Source: Cohnella faecalis (GTDB lineage Bacteria > Bacillota > Bacilli > Paenibacillales > Paenibacillaceae). From it: a DNA stretch of 64,000 nt. Positions 47,540 through 57,818 of the stretch are shown here, piece by piece; positions within the stretch are counted from its first letter, which is position 1; the number at the start of each line of letters is the position of its first letter. A program made the position numbers and the translations under genes. The stretch covers positions 1 to 64,000 of the forward strand of contig NZ_QXJM01000029.1 in the NCBI RefSeq assembly GCF_003570905.1. Reading direction: 5' to 3'. The notes beneath the pieces are model-generated. The model was not told where the DNA came from, did not search any database, and saw only the letters and a list, made by a program, of their open reading frames with translations.

Positions 47540-48238
47540 ATGCCGATCGACTCGGTCATGCTTGCGACATCCATTCCATTCTTTGCCGACATAGAACCGG
47601 AGCTGCTTGGACGCATCGTCCCGTACATGAGAGAAAAGACATTCAAAAAAGGCGAGCTTATTTTTCTGGAGGGAGACGAAGGGAACGAAATTTATTTTGT
47701 CGGTTCCGGAGCCATCAGCATTCATACGTTCGACCGAAGCAAAAAGGTCACGCTGGCTATTCTTCGCGAGGGAGAATATTTCGGCGAGATGGCGCTCATG
47801 AAGCCGGGGCTCGTCCGTTCCGCCACGGCGCAGACGATGCAGCCTACCCTGCTCTACTCCTTGAACAGGCTTGATTTTCAGACGTTGATCGAGCTCGACC
47901 GCAATCTGGCGTTTCATCTTCTGAACTATACGATGGAGCGGCTTCGCCGGGCGAATCAGCAAATTTACGACCTTACCTTCCTAAGCGTTCGTACCCGCAT
48001 CATCAAGCGGCTATTGTCCTGGTACGACGAGTCCCGCTCCGACGACAACGGCAACGCCGATCGGATCCCCCATAAGGTTACTCACCAGCAGCTCGCCGAT
48101 CTTGTCGGCGCCGTTCGAGAGACCGTGACGAAGGTGCTTCAGGAGCTCCAGGACGAAGGCTTGATCGCGATTCGCAATAAAGTCATCCACCTCCTGCAGC
48201 CGGAGCTCCTTCAACGCAAGCTGGACGAGGATTATTAA
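47540..48238 (+). CDS. Crp/Fnr-family transcription regulator, second copy
   Basis: 232 residues, ATG after GAAGGAGG. cNMP-type barrel: GELIFLEGDEGNEIYFVGSG and GEYFGEMALMKPGLVRSATA; winged helix VTHQQLADLVGAVRETVTKV. There is no Fe-S Cys cluster. It differs clearly from the 18.6-kb regulator; the shared architecture is only family-level. Downstream of an HD-GYP gene, it could respond to a nucleotide second messenger, but this is inference. Confidence 0.92.
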   Translation: MPIDSVMLATSIPFFADIEPELLGRIVPYMREKTFKKGELIFLEGDEGNEIYFVGSGAISIHTFDRSKKVTLAILREGEYFGEMALMKPGLVRSATAQTMQPTLLYSLNRLDFQTLIELDRNLAFHLLNYTMERLRRANQQIYDLTFLSVRTRIIKRLLSWYDESRSDDNGNADRIPHKVTHQQLADLVGAVRETVTKVLQELQDEGLIAIRNKVIHLLQPELLQRKLDEDY

Positions 48239-48290
48239 CGAATGTCCGGCGAAAAATAAAGCCACAAAACAAAAGGGAGGGAACGTTCCC

Positions 48291-48713
48291 GTGTGGCTGG
48301 TCTACGCTCTGTTATCCGCCGCGACGGCCGCGCTCGTAGCGGTGTTCGGCAAAATCGGACTCAAGGATATCGATTCCAATTCGGCGACTGCGGTTCGATC
48401 CGTCATTATGGCGCTGTTTTTGCTCGGCGTCGTCGTCGTTCAGGGGAAAGCCGGTCAGCTTGGAGACGTCTTCGCGCACCGAAAAGCGTTTTTGTTCGTC
48501 CTTCTGAGCGGTATTGCGGGCGCGCTTTCCTGGCTTTTTTATTTTATGGCGCTCAAATCGGGCAAGGTTTCCCAGGTCGGTCCGATCGACAAGCTCAGCG
48601 TCGTCATCGCCGTTGCGCTGGCCGTCCTCTTTCTCGGAGAAAAAATTTCGGCGATCAACGGAATCGGCGTTGCGCTGATCGCCGTCGGAGCGATCCTCGT
48701 AGCGGTAAAATAA
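48291..48713 (+). CDS. Half-size EamA/DMT-family membrane protein
   Basis: 140 residues from GTG after GGGAGG. It has five predicted helices (LLSAATAALVAVFGKIGL, VIMALFLLGVVVVQG, FLFVLLSGIAGALSWLFYFM, LSVVIAVALAVLFLGE, INGIGVALIAVGAILVAV), a single EamA unit where most transporters have two, so it likely works as a dimer. Substrate unknown. No partner gene lies beside it. Confidence 0.88.
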   Translation: MWLVYALLSAATAALVAVFGKIGLKDIDSNSATAVRSVIMALFLLGVVVVQGKAGQLGDVFAHRKAFLFVLLSGIAGALSWLFYFMALKSGKVSQVGPIDKLSVVIAVALAVLFLGEKISAINGIGVALIAVGAILVAVK

Positions 48714-48714
48714 A

Positions 48715-48749
48715 AAGACCGGCGGATCGATGCGATTCCGGCCGGTCTT
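48715..48749 (-). terminator. Terminator, mainly for the minus-strand small gene
   Basis: AAGACCGGC / GCCGGTCTT stem with TTTTTATTTT on the minus strand. It begins two bases after the EamA stop, so it may also end that transcript. Confidence 0.75.
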
Positions 48750-48767
48750 CGGAAAGAGTTCCTTAGC

Positions 48768-48902
48768 TTAGCGGTTATGCGGTCTTGCCGGGCTGTTCTG
48801 AGCTTTGTGCTGCTCGCTGCGGTTGCGCAGAACTCCCTCGGCGTAGTTGTCGCCCTGGTTCCGGTATTTGTTGCCGTCGTTCTTCTTATATTTGTCCGCC
48901 AT
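48768..48902 (-). CDS. Small hydrophilic protein, 44 residues
   Basis: Encodes MADKYKKNDGNKYRNQGDNY then AEGVLRNRSEQHKAQNSPAR, ending PHNR. ATG 48902 is preceded by GGGGGAGG about 12 bases upstream, and a terminator follows the stop by 19 bases. Composition (Asn, Gln, Lys, Arg, no hydrophobic core) resembles small acid-soluble or coat-associated Bacillales proteins, but I do not recognise a family. It is followed on the same strand by nothing else, and preceded by the 114-residue gene. Confidence 0.65.
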   Translation of the reverse strand: MADKYKKNDGNKYRNQGDNYAEGVLRNRSEQHKAQNSPARPHNR

Positions 48903-48927
48903 CTTCGATAATCACCTCCCCCTTCGG

Positions 48928-49272
48928 CTATGGCTGCCGCATATTGCGGTCAAAGTCGCCGACGATACCGTCGTATTCGAGAACCTGCCGGGCAAAATGG
49001 CTTCGGTCGTTCTCTCCCCCATGGGAAGGACCGGCGAACATCGTCATCGTGACATCGTCATAAGCGTCGTGCATTCGGTTGTCGAACCAATCCGTCTCCA
49101 AGCCGGCCTTATCCGACAATACCCGAACAAGCTGGTATCCCTTAGGTCCGGAACGAAAATAAGCGAGCAATTTCGAATCCTTCGGATGATCCGTGGACAC
49201 CTCTACCTCCGCCAGCCTTTGTCCGCCTTGCTCTCGAACTCCCCGGAACACAACCTGTCGAACTGTCAGCAT
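48928..49272 (-). CDS. Hypothetical protein, 114 residues
   Basis: Start ATG after GGAGGGAG. MLTVRQVVFRGVREQGGQ, then STDHPKDSKLLAYFRSGP, KGYQLVRVLSDKAGLETDWF and MHDAYDDVTMTMFAGPSHGG. No domain recognised, no signal peptide. The 44-residue gene begins 25 bases downstream, so the two may share a transcript. Confidence 0.65.
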   Translation of the reverse strand: MLTVRQVVFRGVREQGGQRLAEVEVSTDHPKDSKLLAYFRSGPKGYQLVRVLSDKAGLETDWFDNRMHDAYDDVTMTMFAGPSHGGENDRSHFARQVLEYDGIVGDFDRNMRQP

Positions 49273-49430
49273 CTGCGCTCCCTCCCTCCTTTTCGCTCAT
49301 CGTTCATGAAGGAACCGATCTCCCCGGACTGCCGCCTGCACGTATTTTCTCCCTATGGACAGACATGTTATGCCCTGCATCGCATATTCATCTTATGATC
49401 GGTTTGACTGTTGGAAGGAGGATGAAGGCC

Positions 49431-51287
49431 ATGTGCGGCATTACCGGATGGATCGACTGGCAGGAGGATCTGACGAAGCGGGCGGATACGATCGAAAAAA
49501 TGACCGACACGCTGGAGCTTCGCGGACCGGATGCTTCCGGCACTTGGCTGTCGAAGCATTGTGCGTTCGGGCATCGCAGACTGTCGGTCATCGATCCCGC
49601 GAACGGCGCCCAGCCGATGATCCGGCCGGTCAAGCAAGCGGAGGATCAAGATTGCGTCGTCGTCTACAACGGGGAATTGTATAATGCGCCCGAGCTGCGC
49701 AAGGAATTGGAGGCGCTGGGCTACCGGTTTCGAACGACTTGCGATACGGAGGTGCTGCTGCTCGCTTACGTCGAGTGGGGGCCGGCATGCGTCGACAAGT
49801 TCAACGGCATCTTTGCCTTCGCAATCTGGAGGACGGACGAAGAAAAGCTGTTTATGGCGCGCGACCGTCTTGGAGTCAAGCCGCTTTTTTATCGACGAGA
49901 AGAGGGCCGCCTCTTGTTCGGTTCGGAGCCGAAGGCTATTCTGGCGCATCCGGACGTATCACCGGACATCGACGCGGAAGGTCTCGCCGAGCTGTTCGTC
50001 ATCGGGCCAGCGCGCACGCCGGGTCATGGCGTATGGCTCGGATTGTCGGAGCTGAAACCCGGGCACTGCCTGGTGTACGACAGGAACGGCATGAAGATGA
50101 CGACTTATTGGAAGCTGGAGAGCCGCGACCACGAGGACGACCTGGAGACAACCGCCGAAAAAGTCGGCGAGCTGTTGCGCGACACGGTCGAAAGGCAGCT
50201 CGTCTCCGACGTTCCGGTAGGCACCCTACTGTCCGGAGGCCTCGATTCAAGCGCGTTAACCGCACTGGCGGTCCGCTACTACGATAAGACCGGTCAGGAT
50301 CAGGTTCATACGTTTTCCGTCGATTACGTGGACAACGACAAGCATTTCAAAGCCCATGACTTCCAGCCGAACGCGGACGCTCCCTGGATCGAACGGATGA
50401 GCGGCTATTTGGCGACCGTTCACCATCCGGTTCAGTTCGACACGCCCGAGCTGGTCGATGCGCTTCAAGCCGCGACGCTGGCGAAGGATACGCCCGGCAT
50501 GGCGGATATCGACGCATCCTTGTACTTGTTCAGCCGGGAAATCAAAAAAAAGGCGACCGTCGCCATATCCGGGGAAGCCGCAGACGAAATATTCGGCGGC
50601 TACCCATGGTTTCATAGGGAGGAAGCCCTTCAGGCGGAGACGTTCCCTTGGTCGCTGGCCGTCGGGCTGCGGGCAAGCTTGCTGTCGCCCGAGCTTAGAG
50701 AGAAGCTGCGACCGCAGGAATACTTATCCGACAAGTACGCGGAAGCGATCGGGGAAGTGCCTCATTTGCCGGGCGAAGATCAGGTGCAGCGAAGAATGCG
50801 GAGAATGTCGTACTTGAACGTGACCCGCTTCATGCCGACGCTTCTCGACCGCAAAGACAGAATGAGCATGGCCGCCGGACTTGAGGTACGCGTCCCGTTC
50901 TGCGATCATCGGCTCGTCGAATACGTCTTTAATATTCCGTGGGAAATGAAAACGGCCGGCAATCGGGAAAAAGGAATTTTGCGCCAATCGCTCGAAGGCG
51001 TTCTTCCTCACGACGTGCTGTATCGCAAAAAAAGCCCCTATCCGAAGACGCATAACCCGCATTATTTTCAATCCGTCCGTTCCCGCCTTCTCGATCGGCT
51101 CGAAGATCCCTCATGTCCGCTGCACCCGCTCATCAACGTTGACCGAATCCGGGAGCTGGCGCTCGCTTCGGACGCAGGCTCGCACTTGCCATGGTTCGGC
51201 CAGCTGATGTCCGGTCCGCAGCTCTTCGCCTATTTGCTGCAGATGGACTTCTGGCTTCGCCACTATCGCGTTAATATCGTTTTATAG
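49431..51287 (+). CDS. asnB: Asparagine synthase (glutamine-hydrolysing)
   Basis: 618 residues. Class II amidotransferase with nucleophile Cys2 (MCGITGWIDWQEDL), so the second of two close ATGs is the start; the first abuts the ribosome-binding site. Glutaminase signature VYNGELYNAPELR, synthetase PP-loop LLSGGLDSSALTAL, and C-terminal MSMAAGLEVRVPFCDHRLV. Makes asparagine from aspartate; a closely related paralogue class acts in wall or coat modification (YisO-like), which cannot be excluded. Stands alone with its own terminator. Confidence 0.95.
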   Translation: MCGITGWIDWQEDLTKRADTIEKMTDTLELRGPDASGTWLSKHCAFGHRRLSVIDPANGAQPMIRPVKQAEDQDCVVVYNGELYNAPELRKELEALGYRFRTTCDTEVLLLAYVEWGPACVDKFNGIFAFAIWRTDEEKLFMARDRLGVKPLFYRREEGRLLFGSEPKAILAHPDVSPDIDAEGLAELFVIGPARTPGHGVWLGLSELKPGHCLVYDRNGMKMTTYWKLESRDHEDDLETTAEKVGELLRDTVERQLVSDVPVGTLLSGGLDSSALTALAVRYYDKTGQDQVHTFSVDYVDNDKHFKAHDFQPNADAPWIERMSGYLATVHHPVQFDTPELVDALQAATLAKDTPGMADIDASLYLFSREIKKKATVAISGEAADEIFGGYPWFHREEALQAETFPWSLAVGLRASLLSPELREKLRPQEYLSDKYAEAIGEVPHLPGEDQVQRRMRRMSYLNVTRFMPTLLDRKDRMSMAAGLEVRVPFCDHRLVEYVFNIPWEMKTAGNREKGILRQSLEGVLPHDVLYRKKSPYPKTHNPHYFQSVRSRLLDRLEDPSCPLHPLINVDRIRELALASDAGSHLPWFGQLMSGPQLFAYLLQMDFWLRHYRVNIVL

Positions 51288-51305
51288 CATTTTTTTCACG
51301 TAAGC

Positions 51306-51347
51306 AAAAAACGCCTTCGGCGTCTCACGGACGCTGAAGGCGTTTTT
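51306..51347. terminator. Bidirectional terminator asnB / xtp
   Basis: AAAAACGCCTTC ... GAAGGCGTTTTT, with a further GCGTC/GACGC pairing inside. Confidence 0.9.
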
Positions 51348-51354
51348 GTCGTTG

Positions 51355-51984
51355 CTACAGCTTCTCAAGGAGCAGCTTCAGAGCGTTCCCGCGGTGACTG
51401 ATTGCGTTCTTCTCTTCCGGCGTCAGCTCGGCCATGCTTCGGCCGAAGCCGGGAACCCAGAACAGCGGATCGTAGCCGAATCCGGCTTCGCCCCGGGGCT
51501 CGGCCAGGATGAGCCCTTCTACCGTTCCCTCGCTCGTTACTGCGGTATCCGTCGCCGGATCGTACAAGGCCAATGAGCAGACGAAGCGCGCTGCGCTAAG
51601 CGTCCGCGGCTCTCCCGACGGTTCGGCATCCGTCTGTGCAGTTCCCGCTCCAAGCTCGGACAACAGCTTGGCGTTGTTCGCTTTATCGCCTGCGCCTTCA
51701 CCGGCGTAGCGGGCGGAATAGACGCCGGGAGCGCCGCCGAGCGCATCGACGCATAGACCGGAATCGTCCGCCAATACGGGAATGCCCGTCAACCGCGCGA
51801 CTTCTCTTGCCTTAAGCATCGCGTTCTCGGCGAACGTGACTCCCGTCTCCTCGATGGGAGGAATGCCGTCCGTCTCGTTCAAATCGGTTACGGTCACTCC
51901 GATCGGCTCGAACGCTTTGCGGAATTCCTTTGTCTTGCCCCGGTTTTTCGTAGCGATCAATACCGTGCCGCCCGCCCGAATCAC
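51355..51984 (-). CDS. XTP/dITP diphosphatase (RdgB/HAM1 family)
   Basis: 209 residues from a GTG overlapping the rph stop (GTGA). House-cleaning pyrophosphatase for ITP and XTP. Motifs: [63 protein letters not shown] and [11 protein letters not shown]. subtilis has the same rph-xtp(ysnA) order. The family start motif fits GTG 51984; a longer frame would be an unsupported overlap. Confidence 0.95.
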   Translation of the reverse strand: MIRAGGTVLIATKNRGKTKEFRKAFEPIGVTVTDLNETDGIPPIEETGVTFAENAMLKAREVARLTGIPVLADDSGLCVDALGGAPGVYSARYAGEGAGDKANNAKLLSELGAGTAQTDAEPSGEPRTLSAARFVCSLALYDPATDTAVTSEGTVEGLILAEPRGEAGFGYDPLFWVPGFGRSMAELTPEEKNAISHRGNALKLLLEKL

Positions 51985-52726
51985 TTCGTCCCTCCGCCGA
52001 TGCGGACTCCCGCTTCGCCGAGCGTTTCCTTTTGCCATTCGACCAGCTTCAGAATTCCTTCTTCGGCGAGCCCCAGCATGCCATCGAGCTCGGAGCGCGA
52101 GAACGGCGAGTCCTCTCCCGTTCCCTGCACCTCGACGAATGTCCCGGAGCCCGTCATAACGACGTTCATATCTACCTTTGCCTTGGAATCCTCTTCATAG
52201 TTCAGATCGAGCACGACCTCATTATGGAAGACGCCTACGCTAACCGACGCGAGAAAATCCGTCAGAGGATACTTGTTGAACGTTACCGTGCCGGACAGCT
52301 TGTGAATGGCGAGCGCCAGCGCGAGAAAACCGCCTGTAATCGAAGTCGTCCGCGTTCCCCCGTCGGCTTGCAGGACGTCGCAATCGATCGTGATCGTCCG
52401 TTCGCCAAGCGCTTCAAGGCTGACGACGGAACGAAGAGCGCGTCCGATCAGCCGTTGGATTTCCATCGTCCGGCCCGTCGGCTTTCCTTTGATCGATTCG
52501 CGCTGATTGCGCTGCTGGGTCGCTCTTGGCAGCATCGAATACTCCGCCGTGATCCAGCCTTTGCCTTGGCCCTTCAAAAAAGGCGGAACTCTCTCGTCGA
52601 TCGTCGCCGTGCAGAGAACCTTCGTCTCCCCGGCTTCGATCAGAACCGAACCCTCCGCGTATTTATTGGGATGAAGTGTCACCGCAAACGAACGCAAATC
52701 GCGGGCTGCCTTCCGTCGAATCTCAT
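51981..52726 (-). CDS. rph: Ribonuclease PH, one frameshift near the start
   Basis: 3'-to-5' phosphorolytic tRNA-processing nuclease. The N-terminus reads MRFDGRQPA from ATG 52726 (GGAGG nine bases upstream), then loses frame near 52701; restoring one G (CCCGCGATTTG to CCCGCGGATTTG) gives [14 protein letters not shown] and an intact 248-residue protein. Motifs: [34 protein letters not shown] and [16 protein letters not shown]. An annotation that ignores the missing base would place a false start at 52769. Confidence 0.95.
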
Positions 52727-52858
52727 ATGTATATGCCTCCCGGATACGAAATCCTTCCCATTTTACCAAAGTATCGGGACAAAAGCACCTGATGCTTCCG
52801 GTATGAGATCGCAGCGTGCGGGCAACCTAATGGAAATCGAAGGAATGGAGGGTTTCAT

Positions 52859-54184
52859 TTGCTTAATCGGCTTGTCGCAGAATTGAACGATCCCGACGAT
52901 CTATGCTCGGAAACGATCGACAACGGCTATTGGACAATGGAGCTCGTCTATTTTCCCGCTCTTTGCGATGAAGCGTTCATTAAGGACGGCTTGCTCGTTC
53001 CTTTCTCGTATCGTTTCGATCCCGACGAGTTTCGCCGAATGCTCAAAGCGAATCCGAAATTCGTCAAGCAGGACGACCGGAGCGACCTGAAGAAGCACGT
53101 CCTGCAAGGCAAGGTTATTCTAAGTCTGGAAGGAACCGTCTACTCCTTCGACGCGATCCGCAAGCTAATTACGAAGCCGGATACCGCCCAGGTTGAAACC
53201 GCCCTCCAAGGCCCCTACTCGGCGCTGGCCGAGGATCTGGACATCAATCTGTACCTGATCCGTTCCTCCTACAACGATTCTTCGCTGGCTATCGAATACC
53301 GGAGACTGGGGGACATATCCAACACCCGGATTTCGCTCGTCTACGACAAAAAGCTGGTCAACGAATCCGTTCGAAAGGAGCTCGATCGCCGCCTGTCCGC
53401 GGCGGATCTCAAGCTGGTTCAGGCAGCGGGCGAATTGGGCAAAAAAATAGCCGGCAGCAAGCGTCCGCTATTCCCTCTCACGCTTGTGACCGAGAGGCCG
53501 GACCGCATTACAATGCTGCTTAAGAGGGGAAAAATCGTCATTGTCATCGACGGGAGCCGATTCGCCCTCGTATTGCCCGTCTGTTTCTCGGACTTCATGC
53601 ACGCCATGGACGACGAATACGAAATGTTCTGGATGAGCAGAGCGCTGCTGCTTCTCCGTTACTTATCGCTGTTCCTGACTCTGACGCTTCCCGCGGCGTA
53701 TATCTCGATCGTTTCCTACAATCCCGAAATCTTTCGTGTGCAATTAACGCTGTCGATTGCCGGAAGCCGTCTCGTCGTTCCTTATCCGTCGTTCATCGAA
53801 GTGTTCATCATGCTGTTCATGATCGAAGCGCTTACCGAAGCCAGCCTGCGGCTCCCTCGCTACATCGGCTCGACGGCGGCCACGGTAGGCGGGCTCATCC
53901 TCGGACAGGCCGTCCAGCAAGCGGGCCTCGTCAGCAGCATCATGATTATCGTCACTTCCGTCGTTGCGATTTCCAATTTCGTCATTCCGAACTCCACGTT
54001 CAGCTACGCCATTCGATTTGCGAAATACATCTTCGTCGCAGCGGCGATTTTTTTCGGAACGGTCGGCGTCGTCGTCACCTTCTTCATGCTGGTCGTCTAC
54101 GTCAGCGGACTGCGCAGCTTCGGGGAGCCCTATCTGACGCTTCCTCTTGCCAAAAACAAAGGCTTCAAGCAGAAAGCGGGGTAG
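52859..54184 (+). CDS. Spore germination protein GerA family, subunit A
   Basis: 441 residues from TTG after GGAGGG. Part of a three-gene nutrient germinant receptor in the spore inner membrane. N-terminal hydrophilic domain (~1-240), then at least four helices (LLLLRYLSLFLTLTLPAAYI, IGSTAATVGGLILGQAV, SSIMIIVTSVVAISNFVI, AAAIFFGTVGVVVTFFMLV). The hydrophilic region is shorter than in B. subtilis GerAA. Followed five bases later by subunit B. Confidence 0.93.
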   Translation: MLNRLVAELNDPDDLCSETIDNGYWTMELVYFPALCDEAFIKDGLLVPFSYRFDPDEFRRMLKANPKFVKQDDRSDLKKHVLQGKVILSLEGTVYSFDAIRKLITKPDTAQVETALQGPYSALAEDLDINLYLIRSSYNDSSLAIEYRRLGDISNTRISLVYDKKLVNESVRKELDRRLSAADLKLVQAAGELGKKIAGSKRPLFPLTLVTERPDRITMLLKRGKIVIVIDGSRFALVLPVCFSDFMHAMDDEYEMFWMSRALLLLRYLSLFLTLTLPAAYISIVSYNPEIFRVQLTLSIAGSRLVVPYPSFIEVFIMLFMIEALTEASLRLPRYIGSTAATVGGLILGQAVQQAGLVSSIMIIVTSVVAISNFVIPNSTFSYAIRFAKYIFVAAAIFFGTVGVVVTFFMLVVYVSGLRSFGEPYLTLPLAKNKGFKQKAG

Positions 54185-54189
54185 CGGCG

Positions 54190-55331
54190 ATGCTTCGATA
54201 CTTGTATTACCACGTTCTATACGTAGGCATGATCAATATTATGCTGTTCGTACCCCACGTATTGATCGAATACCGTTTCAAGGGAGCCGTATCCGGCATG
54301 GCGCTGGCGATGGTCGTCGGATCCATTGTCGCTATCGGGACATCCGTCTGCTTCCGTCGTTTTCCGGGACTTGGAATGTATGAGATATTCGATTGCTTCT
54401 TGCCCGGATGGCTTACCAAAATACTAAGCTCCTATTCGGCGCTGACGTGGGCGCTCGGAGGGCTGTTGGTCGTCTATATTCAAGCGGAGCTGATTCGGAC
54501 GTTCTTCAATCCGGACATGAACGAATACTGGAACCTGTTGATCATGGTAATCGCCGCTTTGTGGGCTTCGACCCGCAGCATTCGAACCGTTCAATTCGCG
54601 CAGGAAATTCTTATCCTTATGTGCGCCCCGCTTATTTTTATGATTCTGTTCAAAGCGATCGGGAACGAGTGGCTGAACTGGGACGCCATACGGCTGGCGG
54701 CTGGCTACGTCCGGACAAAACCGTCGTTCGTCAGCTTTTGTGCGGCTACCTTTTTGTTCTCCGGTTATTTGAATCTTATCGTCTTCAACCGGATGGCTAC
54801 GGCCAAAACCTCGAATCGTTACCTGTGGATCATTCCCATATTCGGCGTATTTTTCATGCTGGTCACTTTTTTCGTGCCCATCGGGTTTCACGGGACCGCC
54901 GGAATCGATAAATACGTGTTCTTATGGAGCACGACCGCCGATTCCATGGAGATGCAATACGGCTTCATTAATCGGGTGCTCTATTTGTTTTTGGTTTTGT
55001 ATACGAATCTCTCGCTTATTTTTGTCATGAATGCTTGGCATGTGACGATCGACATTCTTCACAGCGTATTCACCGGCAAAGTGATGCCCGTCGATCCGAG
55101 CTCGACGCCCGCGGACATTGGTATTTCGCTATTGCGCTGGGCGTCGCCACGTTTGTTTACGCCGGCTTCGTTAACGATGAGTGGAACGAGCGAATCTCGG
55201 TCTACTGGCTGATCAATCGATTCTTCGCCGAAGCGATTCTCTTCGCGTTGATGATCGGGTTTACTGTAATTTCCGGAAAAAGGAACGCGCACCGCACGGC
55301 AAAAGCTTTGCCAGGAGGCGGATCTTCATGA
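54190..55331 (+). CDS. Spore germination protein GerB family (transporter-like subunit), frameshifted
   Basis: APC-superfamily-like membrane protein, about ten helices (for example VLYVGMINIMLFVPHVL, MALAMVVGSIVAIGTSVCF, ILILMCAPLIFMILFKAI). Frame breaks near 55117 (GACATTGGTAT); adding one T restores WYFAIALGVATFVYAGF and a 380-residue protein ending at 55331. It overlaps the next start by four bases (ATGA). Thought to bind germinant. Confidence 0.9.
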
Positions 55332-56418
55332 GCCTGAGAAGATGGCTCGCGTGCGCAGCCTTGCTCGGCTTGACTCTTTGCGGAGGATGCGGCTTCAAGG
55401 ATATCGACAAACGATTTTTCGTCATTGCGACCGGCATCGACTTAACCGGAAAAACCGATACCCCGTACCGGGTTACGCTAAGGCTCGCTATTCCTTATAC
55501 GAAGACAGAAAGCGGAGAGGCGCACACGGAAGTCGAGACGATCGAAGGGGCGAGCGTCGCGGAAGCGATTCGCAAGCTCAAAAGCCACGTCGACAAAGAG
55601 CTCGATTTTGCCCATTGCAGAGTTATTCTGCTCGGCAAATCGCTGGCCGAAGCGGGCTTCGCGGATTCGATAGAATGGATGTCCCGTCGGCGGGACATTC
55701 AGCAGATTGCCTATCTCGGAATCGCGATGCCGGATGCCAATTCGTTATTGAAGGTCAAAATCAAATCGGAGCGCTATCCGGGCAACGCTTTTTTCCTTAT
55801 GTTCGGGAAGGAAGGACCGAATCATCCTTCACGGTCAGCGAATATTTGTTCGATTTTATGAGACGTTCCTCCGAACCGGGCTTGGATCCGTATCTCCCCA
55901 TCGTCGGAAGCGACGGCGATTCGTACGTAGTCGATCGGGTAGCTCTGTTCGACAAAACAAAGCTGCGCCTCATCCTCACCCCGGAAGAGACGCAGCTCTA
56001 TAACATAGTGGCCTTTCAATTCAATAAATCCGGAGTCTCGATGGAGCTCGACGGCAAACGGCTCGTCATGTTCAATACTCTAGTGAAAGTCAAACGTTCC
56101 ATCGATGTCGGAGCCGAGCCTGTCGTGAACCTGCGGGTAAGGCTGCGCGGCCTCGTCGAAGAGAGTCCCGAACGAATTATGAACGGTCAACTCGTCCATA
56201 TGGAAAGGCGGCTTGGAGAAAGCGTATCCGAGCAGATCAGGGCGATGCTGGTCAAAGTCCGGGACGCGGGCGTCGATCCGTTCGGCTTCGGTCTGTCTTA
56301 CATGGCCAAACGATTCGGAAGAGCCGACGACTGGAAACGATGGAAAGAAGCGTATCCGAACGTTAGGTATCGCGTGAAGACCGACGTCGTATTCACGAGC
56401 ACGGGGCAGACGCGGTAG
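55328..56418 (+). CDS. Spore germination lipoprotein GerC family, frameshifted
   Basis: Lipoprotein subunit: signal peptide MSLRRWLACAALLGLTLCGG ending in Cys, then GFKDIDKRFFVIATGIDL typical of GerAC. It breaks near 55815 (GAAGGACCGAATC); adding one base restores SFTVSEYLFDFM and 363 residues. C-terminal domain has FGFGLSYMAKRF. It completes the gerA-type operon. The operon stands between gerM and rph on the opposite strand to both. Confidence 0.92.
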
Positions 56419-56464
56419 ACGGCGACCGGCGCGGCAAGCGCGCTCGCTTGCGGCCGTCGAAACG

Positions 56465-57660
56465 CTATCTCTTCAAGGAATTGATTGCGGTTGGGCGTGT
56501 GACGGGGTGATCGTAGCTATTGCTGTCCGAATCGACGAAAGTATCGTCTCCGTTCATAGCCAGCTTCACTTGGGGAGCTCCGGTCGCTTCCGTCATCGTT
56601 AACACCAGAGCTTGCATCATTTCGGCGGGAACCGGCGATTGCGGACTCCATCCGGCGTCCTTGAGCGACAGATCGACTGTATTTTCCACCGTCGATAGCT
56701 GATCGACAATCAGGTCGGTCGTCAGAACCGGATTAAGGCTGGCCAAATCCTGCGGTCCCTTGATCAACTCCTGCAAGGCGGCTCGGGCGCGGTCGGGCTG
56801 ACGGTTGATGAGGCGCGTGACAGGAACGAAATAGCCTTCTCCTTCTGCGGAACGGGCGGAGAAGTACAAAGTAACTCCCATCGCGCGCTTGTCTGGACGT
56901 CCTTCGCCGCTTCGACGTTAATACCAATTCCGCGCGTCAGCTTCGCATCGACCGGGATGGACGATCCCGGCAGCAATTGAAGCGGCTTGCCCGCGACGGT
57001 AAGCTTGACGCTGTCCGTTCCGGGCAATTCGGTCATTGTCCATACGAGAGCCTCGATCGCCTTTCGATCCTTGCCCGTCTCCAAGCCCGTGAGCGGCTCG
57101 GCGAAGTCGATCGTAACGGAGCGGGACTCGGCGTCCGGAACGACGGAATTGATTTTGGTGCCCGCCGGCAGCAATGCACTGAACCCCGGAGGAAGCTGAT
57201 CCCTCCGTTCCGGATTATCGATCATCCATGATAGCGCGGTTTCCGCCAACGTTTGGCCGGCTGCGTTGTCTCCGCCTTTTTCTTTGCCGCCGGATTCCGC
57301 GGCTGTACGGAGAGTCATAGGCGCCACATAGCCGTTCCGATCAAGCAAGTACACCGTAACCGTGTCGCCCGCTGCTTCTTGCGAGACTTGTCCGGCTTGT
57401 CCGGCTTGTCCGGCGGCGTCTCCGGCTTTGACCGCGTGTCCGTCTTGCGCATTGTCGACGGTTGCGATCGACGGATGTGACGGCTGTTCGTCCGTTTGTT
57501 CCAGCATAGACTGCTCGACGCTTGCGGGCGGAGCATCGATATCGGCAACGTCTGGCTCGCCGCCCCCTCCTCCCAGGCTGCATGCGGAGACGACAGGCAA
57601 CAAAAGGAGCATCGCCGCCAACAATCGGGTTCTCGATTTTCTCGTCCAACTGCTTTTCAT
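56465..57660 (-). CDS. gerM: Germination/sporulation lipoprotein GerM, frameshifted
   Basis: Two GerMN domains after a lipoprotein signal (RLLAAMLLLLPVVSAC). First domain ~110-240 (VTVYLLDRNGYVAPMTL, LPAGTKINSVVPDAESRSV), second after VTLYFSARSAEGEGYFVP. Frame breaks near 56885 (AGCGCGCGATGGG lacks one base); correction gives 398 residues. ATG 57660 has GGGAGG upstream. In B. subtilis gerM-rph-xtp are consecutive; here a gerA operon lies between gerM and rph. The segment AAGQAGQAGQVSQEAAG is a variable linker. Confidence 0.93.
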
Positions 57661-57818
57661 AATTTTTCCTCCCAGCGGAACCGTTTCCCCGGCCCCATCT
57701 TTGTAGTACTATGTATACGAGTCCCTGCGCCATTTATGTATGTTTGTCCGCTCCGGGTTGCGGAACGATTCGCGGGGCTCCACGCAGCCTAACCTGTGCG
57801 AGAAAGAGGTGTTGCTTC

